Part shown: positions 32,930 through 44,035 of the stretch, in pieces
Numbering within the stretch: position 1 is the first letter of the stretch
Layout: the number at the start of each line of letters is the position of its first letter
NCBI RefSeq assembly: GCF_905404315.1
Contig: NC_066273.1
Span: 14,198,001 to 14,262,000 of the forward strand
Length of the DNA: 64,000 nucleotides
Source: Leptidea sinapis
Lineage: Eukaryota > Arthropoda > Insecta > Lepidoptera > Pieridae
Direction of reading: 5' to 3'
Notes under the pieces: model-generated
Seen by the model: the letters and a program-made list of their open reading frames with translations, nothing else
Database searches by the model: none
What the model was told of the DNA's origin: nothing
Made by a program: the position numbers and the translations under genes

Positions 32930-33110
32930 TCCGAATGGTCCGAAACTAGTCGGTACCCACACCGATAAAATATACAATAATAATAATAAACAATTAAAAA
33001 ATTCTAATACATTAGTCAGTTATCTGTTATAGGACAATACTAAACTCTTACAAATGATCTCCGAATGGTCCGAAACTAGTCGGTACCAACACCGATGAAA
33101 TGTACAGACG
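32930..33110 (+). repeat. two copies of a 'TCTCCGAATGGTCCGAAACT' motif
   Basis: GATCTCCGAATGGTCCGAAA ... CTAGTCGGTACC.ACACCGAT occurs at about 32935-32972 and again at 33056-33096, each followed by an A-rich tail. This looks like two 3' ends of a retroelement (Penelope-like or LINE), identity not proven. Confidence 0.5.
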
Positions 33111-34184
33111 ATTCAAATAAATAAAAAGCTCATGGTAATTATAGTCTTGTAGAATTATGTTTGAAATAAATTGTTGAAAAAAATCATTTAATTTGGATTC
33201 TTAACAAAATTTGTATATTTGATAATTTGCCTGGATCCATCATGTTGCCCCATTACTTTTAAATCTACATGTCATTGAGCGTAACAAGCGCGCGAACAAA
33301 GGTTTAAATTCTACTACTTAATTACTTAGTGACAAAAACAATAGGTATCTAATTAAATGAAAAAAGAGAAATCGAATAAAGCAATAATTTGTATTCTAGT
33401 CCAAATCGTCTTTCTAGTCGATATCTTTGTCGAGGAATGCGTTAATTTGGTACTTGAGAAGAGTGTTGATGAACAAAAAAAACAACATTGTTTTTTTCTG
33501 AACAAAGAACCTTTTCCTTGCCAATGGAATCTTTTGCTCATTTTAAGCTTTAGCTGTTAATGTTTCTTGCAAATAAATAAATTTGATGTTGACTTTGAAT
33601 TATACTGTTTACTGATGCATCAGGGAGGTAAATGAGGTAAAGATGTTGCAGCAAATGGTCATTTATTTCAAACTGTTAAATATTCATGCAATATTTTTTG
33701 CAGACCAAAACTAATTAGTATTTCAATTATGCTGTGAACATACATTGCGCCTAAAAAAATTCAATTATTTAATATTCTATTAACATTAGAAACATACAAT
33801 CAAAATGAAAATTTGATTTGTGATTTTTAATACCTTGCACAAAATTTAAAATAAAAACTGTAAGTTAATGGGAATGATAGTGATTTGTTGTAATGTCATA
33901 ATTATAAAATGACTACAATTCTTTAACACAGATGATTATTAGGGAAGGCTGAGACTAACTTACTCAGGCAATATGAAATATTATTCGTATGGAAATAATT
34001 AGTATTAGATCTTTGTTATTGAAGGACATTGTTAAAGGTGAACCTCAAACACATATTACCCATGAGTTCTAGAAGATAGCAGTGGATCCCAGCAGACACA
34101 ATAGAAAAATAAACATAGTTTAACAACAAAAATTGTAAAATATAATAAAACTTTGTTCTAGTAAGGAATAAGCAACATATTATA

Positions 34185-34510
34185 CTCATTATGTCGTGAG
34201 GCGGTTCTTTATGACATAAGGGATGAGACAAGCAGGATGTTCAGCTGATGGTAATTGATACATCCTGCCTATTACGATGCAGTACCGCTCAGAATTCTTG
34301 AAAAACCAAAAATTCTTAGCGGCACTACAATTGCGGTCGTCACCTTGAGACATAAGATATTAAGTCTCATTTGCCAAGTAAATTCACTAGTTCCAGCTAC
34401 CTTCAGACCGAAACAATAATGCTTACACATTACTCCACGGCAGATAAATATGCACTTGTAGTTACTATAATCTAGCGGGTATTCTGAGCAAAGAAGCCTC
34501 CTACTGACAA
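34185..34510 (+). repeat. family A, copy 3
   Basis: Fuller copy beginning ATGAGACAAGCAGGATGTTC AGCTGATGGTAATTGATACA and ending GAAGCCTCCTACTGACA. A 5' extension relative to copy 1 is visible. Confidence 0.75.
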
Positions 34511-34719
34511 ATTAAATTAACTAAATTGCATCCTACAACACTTTTAGGCCTGGGACATCCCTATTCTTTTTATGCCCCGGAAAGCATAGGGCAAAATTAT
34601 TGGCAGTGTCCAATTATTTCAATAATTATAAGAAAACGAGGGAGTAGACAGATATGGATCACCTAACAATAGATAATCAGGGAATACTCAATTTATAATA
34701 CAATGCATAATATTATATT

Positions 34720-34862
34720 GTATGTTGTCTCCCCTAATGCAAGGGATGCAAGTTCAGGATTTTTGATAAAAGACATAAGATGTTAGGTCTTATTGTATCA
34801 CTTATTTCACTGGCTTTGGCTCCCTTCAAACCCAAACACCAATAGTGCTCACTTTCTACTGT
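34720..34862 (+). repeat. family A, partial copy 4
   Basis: TAAGATGTTAGGTCTTATTG ... TTCACTGGCTTTGGCTCCCT ... AACCCAAACACCAATAGTGC corresponds to the middle of the family. Confidence 0.5.
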
Positions 34863-35391
34863 TTGACAAATGAATGTCTACAACAATAAACAATGGCCAC
34901 CAAATGTCCATTGACAGAGTACTGAATATAAGAATTCTAACAATACTTGCATGAAGTCACATTCTTTGAGTTGATACTGAGGTGCACCAGATCACCAGGA
35001 GTACTTCCTGGACTTATATCCAGGAGAACTACACCTTTTGAGTTTGACTGCTGGAGTAAACATGTTAGCATTGAAGTCAACTCACAGGCACAAATTCTAA
35101 GCAAGGTGTTAGAGATGCAGACCTGCTATACTTATAGAATAGCTGTGACACCTTGGGAATGTTTGAGGTGTCATTCCATTTCCGAGTTGCGGCCATAATT
35201 CATCCGGAACATTCGTATGCTGCTTTAATTGGTACATTGAACCAGGACTGTGATCTACCACCAATTGGTACTACAGAGCTTGTTACTTACATACTTCAAT
35301 TTTATAATTACAAACGAAATATGAACACACAGAAATGGTTTCTTCTTTTTTACTTTGACCTAAAAGTTTAAAAAAAATATGGTTAACTTAC

Positions 35392-35462
35392 ACCTTCATA
35401 ATTTTTTGCTTCTATTCCAACTTTTATATCTAAGTTTACATCTTGAGGTACTCCCCTCCTTT
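35392..35462 (-). CDS. bai: TMED10/baiser, exon 3
   Basis: A 71-nt exon between acceptor TTTTCAG and donor GGT|GTAAGT. It completes a Glu codon and encodes RRGVPQDVNLDIKVGIEAK NYEG, the end of the GOLD domain and the start of the linker. The YEG|IGEAAKLKP junction across exons 3-4 is a family hallmark. It stands alone 11 kb from exon 2 because of the nested transposon stack in intron 2. Confidence 0.9.
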
Positions 35463-36330
35463 CTGAAAATTTAATAATAAATTATCATTACATTATTAAT
35501 TATTGCTAAGTACAAGAGATGCTCTTATGTCTAGTTTTATATTCATATTTCTTAATAATTAAATATTATTAGTTATTGACATTAACTTGTCACATTTGTA
35601 ACTCTCATCACTTTGAGGTCTTGTGGAGTAAAACATATTATTTATTTATTGAGTATTAATATACAACAGTGTGTTTCAGCCCTAAACCTGGAAAGAACAA
35701 GTCCCTAGGACAACCACACTAGTGCTGAAGGGCAGGGAAGTATTGTGCAACAACTGAGCAGTGGGCAAATATAACCTGTGCTTACTACCAATTTTCCTTG
35801 TCATTCTTATAAATATATCTATTTCCATTAATTTTACATGTGTCCCGGATGGGTAGGCAGAGATTTACAAATATTTGCTGGAACTGACTTCCCTGGTTTG
35901 CTGCACAAGCAAAAAAACTTTCATACAATCTCATTAAATTATAGTGACCTGATTTTAGTTACTTTATTGAAGTAGGCGTTACTTTGCGGAAATCCATAAT
36001 TATCCAAATGATTTGAGTTTTCTTTAGTGTTAATTCCACCAATATTTGTCTTTAAACAATTCGACACGTGTTTCGCCTCTACACGAGGCATCCTCAGGAC
36101 GTGTTGACTCGCCAAAATCTGGCACGAGACATTAAGAGACTGTTTTTAGTTATTTATTGCTTGTGAAATGTTTGCCTAAGGTCTGGGTCAAGACTTCCAC
36201 CAATAGTTAAATTAGTTACGGTCAATCTACTTTCATAAAGCTTTCTCCTTTTGTTGACAAACTGTCCTAAAAATGTTTAACCCCATTTGATTGTTTAAAA
36301 ACCTATATATTTATAAATATCCATATATAT

Positions 36331-36488
36331 GACGACCTGTATAGCAGAGTGGTTAGCGATCCTACCTACTAAGCTAGAGGTCCCGGGTTCAAATCCCGGT
36401 AGGTGCAAGCATTTATATGATGAATATGGATGTTTGTGTCTGAGTCATGGATGTTTAAATGTATTTATGTATGTTTATATGAATTTAT
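36331..36488 (+). repeat. tRNA-derived SINE (family S), left part
   Basis: The head GACGACCTGTATAGCAGAGTGG contains a polymerase III A box (TAGCAGAGTGG, near 36342-36352). The B box GGTTCAAATCC lies at 36386-36396. The body (GGTGCAAGCATTTATATGATG...) then runs to the LINE insertion at 36489. Both boxes are near consensus. The tRNA-like cloverleaf is partly preserved (TCCCGGGTTCAAATCCCGGTA). Confidence 0.85.
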
Positions 36489-36862
36489 AATAATAATAAT
36501 AAATCTTTATTTGTTGCAAAAAAAATACAATTTTGCTTAAAATTACCATCGACCCCCAAACTAGGACAGCCCGTGACATGGGGGTCAGTCTCTTCCCAGT
36601 TGTGCATTGTAAAATGTCAAATAACAAACATCAACGTATTTTAAGGTCTAACAATGGAAGTTATGCAACAAATTATGAACACAGAAACTATTTTATATAT
36701 AATTTAGTGTGTTGTGTGTTTGTGTGTGTATATGTGTGTGTGTGTGAGAGTATGTGTTTAGCTTTTTATTTTTCAAATGCTATACCTGGTTTAAGTAGTG
36801 GTTATCGAATAAGATTTTCAGTAGCTTCGTAATTTAGGTTTCTTAACATGTTCTTGAGTTTC

Positions 36863-37561
36863 TGTTACGGGTTTTATTATGTAAATGACACACCTTTGGT
36901 AAATAAGAACTTATATTTCTTGCACTAAATCAACTGTAGCCTTATTACACCTATTATATTTAAACTAAACTAAAGCTAAGTACTAAGACTACTTTGGACG
37001 CCAGGAGAATTTTATCCACGTTGGAGGGAATTCTACCAAAACCCAAGCTCTCGGCTGCTCAACCTCTCAGGGTACTTATGTATTCATTAAAAGGGCATTT
37101 CCATAGGCTAGGACAATAAAAAATAGTAATGTTATTTTCAGATACAAATACAAATGCCTAACTTCTATCCCAATTAGATATAAATTCTGTGCAACTTACC
37201 CCTTTCCTTGTGGTTTAATAAATATTTTTGATGGCACAAATTATTTTATTACTATAACAAAACTATAACCATGACGAACTATAATATCACATTGACGATC
37301 ACAAAGGTACGTGTTACTTCATTGCACAGCTGATCGCTAATGTCAATGACCGACCGTAACATTCGTTATGAACCAATAATCGAGAAAGAAACAAAAAAAA
37401 ACTAAAAACGAAAATGAAGCCAGGATTCGAACCCCCGATAGACGACAGTATAACGCTTCACGATTCTATCGTCGATACCGCTAGACCACGAACGTTATGA
37501 CCGAAAGTGTGAAATTATCTAATATGTTATACTCAAAGAGTCGTAATACTAATTCATAACA
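36863..37561 (-). mobile_element. 3' LTR of Ty3/Gypsy element (699 bp)
   Basis: Begins TGTTACGGG and ends CATAACA on the plus strand (5'-TGTTA...TAACA-3' ends). It matches the right LTR base for base wherever I compared it, except for one A in an A-run. A purine tract (reverse complement AGGTTGGGGGAAT) adjoins its inner end, so this is the 3' LTR of a minus-strand element. It includes an internal tRNA-like module, listed separately. Confidence 0.95.
37392..37500 (-). promoter_or_regulatory. tRNA-like polymerase III module inside the 3' LTR
   Basis: On the minus strand an A box TGGTCTAGCGG (37488-37478) is followed 55 nt later by a B box GGTTCGAATCC (37433-37423) and then a nine-T run (37401-37393) as a potential terminator. 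Both boxes fit the tRNA consensus. The cloverleaf is imperfect: only two G-C pairs plus a G-U hold the T-stem. Confidence 0.65.
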
Positions 37562-37599
37562 TTCCCCCAACCTACAAAAGAAAAAAAAAATATATATTT

Positions 37600-40160
37600 T
37601 ATCTAAAATATATATATTTTATTTCTTCTATGCATCAGCCCACAGTCTTTAAATCTTTTGCATGCCAAACGCCAATCGGTTTGCCATAAGCATTATTTAG
37701 CTGAAATACATTATCCGACAATTTTTTAACAATTAGAGCTTTTTCAAATTTCGGTGCAAGCTTGGCCATAAATTTGGTTCCCGCTTTTGACAGGAATTTC
37801 GTTCGTCTCCATACTATATCGCCCTCTTTAAAGTTTGCTTTACGACGTCTTTCGTTATAAAACCTGAGACTTTTGTCATGTGCGAGCTTTATCCTTTGTT
37901 CAACCTCTCTATGTAATTTCGATCACGATTTTAAGCTATGTAAATATTCTTCAATGTCCACACGTATCGGTTGGTTCTGCACTACGTGTTGTGTACCAAC
38001 AGATTCACCAGTCAGTTTTACGGGAAAGGATGTTTCTCGGCCAAAGAATAAAAAAGAGGGTGTGTACTCAGTAGTTTCATGAACTGATGTCCGTATTGCG
38101 TGTGCAAATTCTTGCAAATGTTTATCCCATTCATTATGTTTTCTTGAATTAATGTAAGACGCTATCATTGTGCCAACAACTCTGTTTACACGTTCTGTAG
38201 GATTGCTTTGAGGATGATAATTAGGAGTATACCAAATTTGAGTGTCATATTTATGTGCGAGATCTTTGAATATTTGTGATACAAATTGCTTTCCATTGTC
38301 ACAGATTATAGCTGAAACTTTGCCAAAAAGTAAGAACTGTTTCTCTAAAATTTCACAAATTTTGTCTGCTTTTCCTGTTCTCAAGGGAAACATTAGTGTG
38401 AATTTACTAAATAAACAGGTTATTACTAAAAGCATTGTGTTCAAATTCTTGCTTTTTGGAAAGGGGCCCATGAGGTCTGTTGATATGACTTGCCAAGGTC
38501 CAGTAACAGTCCTCTCTTGACCCATATGACCTAAGGGTGATTTCTGTGATACTTTCACTTTTGCACAAGTTTCACATTTCCTTACATATTGCCTAATGTC
38601 ATTCAGCATATTTGGCCAAAAGTAATGTTGTTTTATCCTGAATAAAGTCTTGCGCACTCCGAAATGGCCTGCTGTAACATCATCATGACAGTGTCTTAAA
38701 ATATCAGATCTCAAAGACTGTGGAATGACTAGTTTCCAGTCATTCGATTCATTGGGATATTGCTTCAAACAAATTTTCTTGTATAAAAGACCCTCTCTAA
38801 CCTGCCAGTCGTTACAATTATTCTGTTCACTTCCAAATTTAGCAACTTTACTTTTATACCACTCATCCTTATGTTTATCTAATATCCTTATATTTCCCCG
38901 ATCATTGTCCATAATTGCATCAACACACCTAGACAGGGCATCTGGCACCACATTACTTCTGCCTGGTCTATGAACTATATCAAAGCTAAATTGTTGTAAC
39001 TTCATAGCCCACCGTCCTAATCTACCATGCGGATCTTTCATATTGTGTAGCATTTTAAGTGCACTATGATCAGTAATAACTGTGAAGTGAGTACCATCTA
39101 TGTAGGGTCTGAATTTCTCAATTGCATAAACTATACTTAAAAGTTCCCGTTCGGATGTCGAGTACAATTGTTCACGGCTATTAAGTTTCCTACTTAAATA
39201 AGATATCGGTTGTTCTGCATTATTAGTTTTTTGACAGAGTACTGCGCCAATTCCTTTGTTGCTTGCATCACATTGTATTATAAAGGTTTTACTAAAATCT
39301 GGACAGGAGATGACCGGTGTTGTAGTGAGCAATGTTTTTAATTTAAGAAATGCTTTTTCTGTCTCATCTGTCCAGACAAACTTTTTGTTTTTCTTACCTT
39401 TTGTCAAATCATGAAGTGGAGCAGCAATTTGTGAAAAATTTTTAACGAATCTCCGATACCAACTAGCGATTCCGATGAACCTTCGTAATTCAGAAATATT
39501 TTTAGGTCTTGGAAAGTTCATGATTGCCGAAACTTTTTCGGGATCAGTGCGCAGACCATCTTCATCTATGATGTAACCTAAAAATCGTAAACTCGGCCTT
39601 GCAAATTTACATTTCTCAACATTTATTGTTAATCCAGCTTCTTCCAGAATATTCATTACCTGTCTCAGGATTTCTAGGTGTTCTTGAAAGGTTTTAGAGC
39701 AGACCACGATATCATCAAGGTAAGACCACACTTTACCCTCTAAGGCGTGAAATAATATGTCCATTAACCGTTGTTGCGATTGTGACGCATTTACTAAGCC
39801 AAATGGCATCACTTTGAAATGAAAAAGGCCTCTACCTGGAATTGCAAATGCGGTCTTTTCTTTGCTAGTTTCCTCAAGTTCAATTTGCCAAAAGGCGGAT
39901 TTTAAGTCAAAAGTGCTAAGGTATTTTGCATTACGTAAATTATCGATAATGCTAGATATTCTTGGAAGTGGGTATGTGTCCCTTTTTGTAACTTTATTTA
40001 GCTGACGACTGTCTAAACAAAGTCTGTTGTTACCATTAGCTTTTTTAACAAGTACCACCGGTGAACACCATGGACTGTGAGACGGTTCAACCACATCTTT
40101 TTCTAACATTTCATCTAATTCGCTTTCGATTTCTTTCTTAATGACCGGAGAAAAAAACAT
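37600..40160 (-). pseudogene. Ty3/Gypsy pol (RT, RNase H, integrase), one nonsense codon and upstream frameshift
   Basis: The ORF 37923-40160 encodes 745 residues. The reverse transcriptase has its catalytic YLDD at residues 147-150. RNase H follows (IQCDASNKGIGAVL). The integrase has an HHCC zinc-binding region (HFGVRKTLFRIKQHYF..CETC) and the DDE triad regions (STDLMGPF, CDNGKQF, NYHPQSNPTERVNR). The frame is stopped by TGA at 37923-37925, but the same frame continues with integrase C-terminal sequence (a GPY-like basic region) to about 37600. At the 5' end the protease frame and RT frame meet at a seven-T run (40157-40151), where one extra T would explain the break. All catalytic residues remain. 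Confidence 0.9.
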
Positions 40161-40821
40161 ACTGTTTCTGATATATTGGTTTACTGTTCCCTGTATCTAT
40201 AGTGTGCTTAATAATTTTAGTTCTACCTAAACCTGTACCTATACATTTCCGTATTTCTTCAATAATATCAGTTAGTTGTTGTTGTTGACTTTCATCTAAA
40301 TCTTCTTTACTTGTTAAATGCGTTGCTTTATCTTCAATGTTGTTGACTTCTGATAATTCTTTTACCAACACTCCTTTAAATTTAAAGGAAATTTCAAAAA
40401 TGTCAAAAAAGTCTTTACCTAATATCAATTTCTGTGACAAATTAGGCATAAGAAGCATAGTGATATAGTGAAACTGATCATTAAAACTTACCGGAACATC
40501 AAAACCTTCAGTTACAGAATAACTGGCACCATCTGCAGTTGCAATATCCATAGATTTTATTTTCTGTATTTTAACCCCCAAGTGCTTCAAAGTTCTTGCG
40601 AATTCACTATTTATGACTGAACAAGTGGCACCTGTATCTAATAATCCGTAACAATTATAATTTAAAATGTTTATTTGTATGTATGGCCTGTTATCATTTT
40701 CTTTCTTGAGGGTTAAGGGTGAAAGTGCTTTCTTGGACATGACGATACGAATAAAATTTAGCCAGTTCTGCCACACTTTATTAGTTTTAGAGGAGAGGTT
40801 CAGTTGGCAGGTTTCAAACCC
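40138..40821 (-). CDS. Ty3/Gypsy protease domain, expressed by -1 frameshift from gag
   Basis: This frame overlaps the end of gag and enters from the slippery site at 40821-40815. It encodes a linker and then an aspartic protease with the active-site LLDTGATCSV (Asp codon at 40638-40636) and a second hydrophobic motif (KLILGKDFF). It would process Gag and Gag-Pol. It ends at a TAA just after the seven-T run, where the RT frame takes over in another phase. Confidence 0.85.
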   Translation of the reverse strand, partial: GFETCQLNLSSKTNKVWQNWLNFIRIVMSKKALSPLTLKKENDNRPYIQINILNYNCYGLLDTGATCSVINSEFARTLKHLGVKIQKIKSMDIATADGASYSVTEGFDVPVSFNDQFHYITMLLMPNLSQKLILGKDFFDIFEISFKFKGVLVKELSEVNNIEDKATHLTSKEDLDESQQQQLTDIIEEIRKCIGTGLGRTKIIKHTIDTGNSKPIYQKQYVFFSGH

Positions 40822-42302
40822 TCCTCTTTGGCGTTTCCCTTGCAGGTACAATCTTTTGCAGTTACGCCAAAATGACCACAACGATAACAAAATATACGCT
40901 GTTTTGGCATGGTGCAAGATCTGAATAAATGACCAGATTCACGACAATTCCAGCACCGCATGTTCACACTACTTTTATTGGTGGTTTTTATTTCATTAAC
41001 TAAGTCATTGTTAGTCATAGAATTTCTGCTCAATTTATAAGCTAAATCGGGTTCTAATGAGTAAACTGACGTTTTCGGTTCCTGAAACTTGTCACAATTA
41101 ATTTTAGTTCTTTCAATGATACGCATAACATTTATTAGATCGGAAATAGAACAGAAAGTGTCCCTACATATGGCCCTTTGATAAAATGGTTGCAAATTTT
41201 TACAAATAATCATTATTTTTTCTGATTCAGTAATTTTGTTGGGGAGTCTATTAAACATATTTTGCATTACTGAAATAAATATGAGTACTGACTCATTTTT
41301 ACCTTGTGTTCTAGCTTTTGCTTCGGTCAATAGTTCCTCTTGGTAGTAAGGAGATTGAAATGTCCGTTTAAGCAAGATTACCAGCTCATTCCAAGTACTT
41401 ATAAACTCTCTATTTGCACGAAACCAAATTAACGCATCATCCTTAAAAAAATCAATTGCATGACGCCATAAATCATCCTCAGTTGCGTTCCTAGCCTCCT
41501 GAAGTTCCTCAACCCGTTCAATAAAAGCATTCACGCTAAATTTATTGTCACCATAAAAATGGACACCCCATTGACTTATAGGTACAAGCTTGCGTACTGG
41601 TCGAGTCTCCTCGAATGAAGTGGAATTAAATAATTTAGAGTTTCGCTTTTTGCCATGAAAAGTTGGACTTTCAAAGTCCTCTTGCGCAAAACATACCTTT
41701 TTGTGTTCTAAAGAATCTTTTAAAATTTGATCTTCTTCTACTAACACTCCGTGCAATTCCTTAGACGTAGATGCCATAGGTTTCGTCATCATATTTTCTT
41801 CCTTTAAAAGATTTAAAATTTTTTTACTATCCTCACCTATGGAGTTATGTAAAGCCTCTTTCATTTCCGGAGTTATTTCCTCCCCATCCAGTATGTCGTC
41901 TTTGCCCTCTAAATCTTTTAAAGTTATAACGGCCTTATCTAATAGTATGTTACGCCTATCTCTGTCTTCCTCTTCCGTAGGCGCGGCCAATTTCAATCTG
42001 TTGACAATGTGACACAAACGAGAAACTAGACGTTTGTACAACTGTTTATCTGGCTTTTCTTTTAACTCTGAGACATAACGCATAACATTGCTTATTTTGT
42101 CTGAACAAATGTCTAGTTCTAGCCCCGGGGTGGTAATAGATGCTTGCGGTGACTTTATTTCATAAGAGACTATCATTGAGCTTTCAGCTTCTAACATTTT
42201 TTTTAAGATAATTTTAAGAGCTGAAACTAAGCCTGGATAAGTATACCCCCGACACGCAAGTTCGAATTCGACTTCATCTTTTAACAAAAATTGAGGATCC
42301 AT
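40800..42302 (-). CDS. Ty3/Gypsy gag, 500 aa
   Basis: Starts with MDPQFLLKDEVEF at 42302. The central region (about residues 235-400, with WGVHFYGDNKFSVNAFIERV and ALIWFRANREFI) is the retrotransposon Gag capsid fold typical of Ty3-like elements. Near the C-terminus are two zinc knuckles. The first is canonical (C450-x2-C-x4-H-x4-C463). The second (C472...C485) has Val where His is expected. The frame is intact from start to stop, with a slippery heptamer four codons before the stop. It would form the virus-like particle and package RNA. Confidence 0.92.
   Translation of the reverse strand: MDPQFLLKDEVEFELACRGYTYPGLVSALKIILKKMLEAESSMIVSYEIKSPQASITTPGLELDICSDKISNVMRYVSELKEKPDKQLYKRLVSRLCHIVNRLKLAAPTEEEDRDRRNILLDKAVITLKDLEGKDDILDGEEITPEMKEALHNSIGEDSKKILNLLKEENMMTKPMASTSKELHGVLVEEDQILKDSLEHKKVCFAQEDFESPTFHGKKRNSKLFNSTSFEETRPVRKLVPISQWGVHFYGDNKFSVNAFIERVEELQEARNATEDDLWRHAIDFFKDDALIWFRANREFISTWNELVILLKRTFQSPYYQEELLTEAKARTQGKNESVLIFISVMQNMFNRLPNKITESEKIMIICKNLQPFYQRAICRDTFCSISDLINVMRIIERTKINCDKFQEPKTSVYSLEPDLAYKLSRNSMTNNDLVNEIKTTNKSSVNMRCWNCRESGHLFRSCTMPKQRIFCYRCGHFGVTAKDCTCKGNAKEEGLKPAN
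40815..40821 (-). promoter_or_regulatory. -1 ribosomal frameshift site GGGTTTG
   Basis: Read in the gag frame as G GGT TTG, which fits X XXY YYZ exactly. Slipping back one base gives GGG TTT and enters the protease frame without a stop. The gag stop is only five codons downstream. A weak TGCCA...TGGCA pairing is possible downstream. Confidence 0.7.
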
Positions 42303-43226
42303 ATTTAATATACAATTAAAACAAAATACTATACAAAACTAAAATTAGTTGATTACAATAGCGGTATTGTGTACAATTGCCTTATATTATGTGTACCTAA
42401 TATAACTAATGTAGAATTCTTTAATTACAAACACAAAGAAATAAACTTTTATGTTTATCCGGTAATATAAATAAGTAAATACTATCAATAATAATATTAT
42501 TCGCAAAAAAAACTCAACACAATATACAGAACCACAAAATAAACTTTTCGCCAAGAGGGAACTCTAAAAGTATGTACCTACATGTACCAAACTGATTACT
42601 GTCATACATAATATTTTAATCAAAAGTAAGTCTTATATATTATCTTATTTAGATCTAAAGTCTGTAAATGTTAACAATAATTAAACAAAATAATTATGTG
42701 CCTAATAATGTAAACTAGTATCTATTAGAATGCACTATCTAACTTAATCTATCTACTTAACCTATAAGTAACCACAAGATTAGGCAGTATTATATTATAG
42801 GTAAATGCAACAAGTTAGTGTGACTTTTGTACCTAACTGCTCGCCAAATATTATTATACTAAGCTTAGGTAGATGTATGGGTAACCGCATTGAATTACTA
42901 TTCTTTTTGAAATTTAATTGCATACAATACACTATATTTTACAAGTTACAAACCCACGACAGGTATAATATGCCTACTGCCACTATGTAACTGCTACAAT
43001 TAACTTATGAATAATTAATATATAAATAACCAACTTATGAATTACAATTAAGTATAAGCGTTATAATATACGCAAGCGCATCAATCTTATACTTCAACTA
43101 AAGATGCGTAAATAGGTATGAACAAGTTAAGTTAAGCCGTATGTAGGTATTTAGCTGCCGTTAAGCAGCCAAAGCATAACCACGATGTCAAACATAACCC
43201 TTTAGTTTTAACGTTGGGCGCTATTC
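42303..43226 (-). other. Ty3/Gypsy leader between 5' LTR and gag
   Basis: 924 bp of AT-rich untranslated sequence. Immediately inside the LTR, the minus strand reads GAATAGCGCCCAACGTTA, a candidate primer-binding site (GCGCCCAACG is common at this place in insect Gypsy elements). The tRNA primer was not assigned. Confidence 0.55.
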
Positions 43227-43924
43227 TGTTACGGGTTTTATTATGTAAATGACACACCTTTGGTAAATAAGAACTTATATTTCTTGCACTAAATCAACTG
43301 TAGCCTTATTACACCTATTATATTTAAACTAAACTAAAGCTAAGTACTAAGACTACTTTGGACGCCAGGAGAATTTTATCCACGTTGGAGGGAATTCTAC
43401 CAAAACCCAAGCTCTCGGCTGCTCAACCTCTCAGGGTACTTATGTATTCATTAAAAGGGCATTTCCATAGGCTAGGACAATAAAAAATAGTAATGTTATT
43501 TTCAGATACAAATACAAATGCCTAACTTCTATCCCAATTAGATATAAATTCTGTGCAACTTACCCCTTTCCTTGTGGTTTAATAAATATTTTTGATGGCA
43601 CAAATTATTTTATTACTATAACAAAACTATAACCATGACGAACTATAATATCACATTGACGATCACAAAGGTACGTGTTACTTCATTGCACAGCTGATCG
43701 CTAATGTCAATGACCGACCGTAACATTCGTTATGAACCAATAATCGAGAAAGAAACAAAAAAAACTAAAAACGAAAATGAAGCCAGGATTCGAACCCCCG
43801 ATAGACGACAGTATAACGCTTCACGATTCTATCGTCGATACCGCTAGACCACGAACGTTATGACCGAAAGTGTGAAATTATCTAATATGTTATACTCAAA
43901 GAGTCGTAATACTAATTCATAACA
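43227..43924 (-). mobile_element. 5' LTR of Ty3/Gypsy element (698 bp)
   Basis: Same sequence as 36863-37561 with an eight-A instead of nine-A run. It carries the same tRNA-like module, with the A box at 43851-43841, the B box at 43796-43786 and the T-run at 43764-43757. Confidence 0.95.
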
Positions 43925-44035
43925 ATGTCTAAGTTCATATATATTACAATGCATAATTTTAAGTTTTGTGTTAATATTTTTGAAAAGATATCGTCCCAAA
44001 TAGTTATATTGGCGTTGTGCAAATGAACTTTTTGT

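Larger units (their letters stand above)
32443..35391 (-). other. TMED10 intron 3 with repeat copies
   Basis: A 2.9-kb intron (donor GGT|GTAAGT at 35392/35391). It contains a two-copy tandem motif (32930-33110), family A copies at 34185-34510 and 34720-34862, and otherwise AT-rich DNA. The open frame at 34947-35198 lacks any recognisable domain. Confidence 0.75.
36863..43924 (-). mobile_element. Ty3/Gypsy LTR retrotransposon, near-complete and young
   Basis: 7062 bp: LTR, a long leader (42303-43226), gag (40800-42302), protease (from a -1 frameshift), RT/RNase H/integrase (to about 37600), purine tract, LTR. There is no env. It sits inside the LINE's 3' UTR. Near-identical LTRs indicate recent insertion, although pol carries two breaks. 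I see no matching 4-6-bp target duplication (left flank GTTTC, right flank ATGTC). Confidence 0.95.

Noticed and set aside
36708..36750. (TG)n stretch as a regulatory or Z-DNA element
   Set aside because: It is a simple repeat within the LINE 3' UTR; nothing else supports a function.
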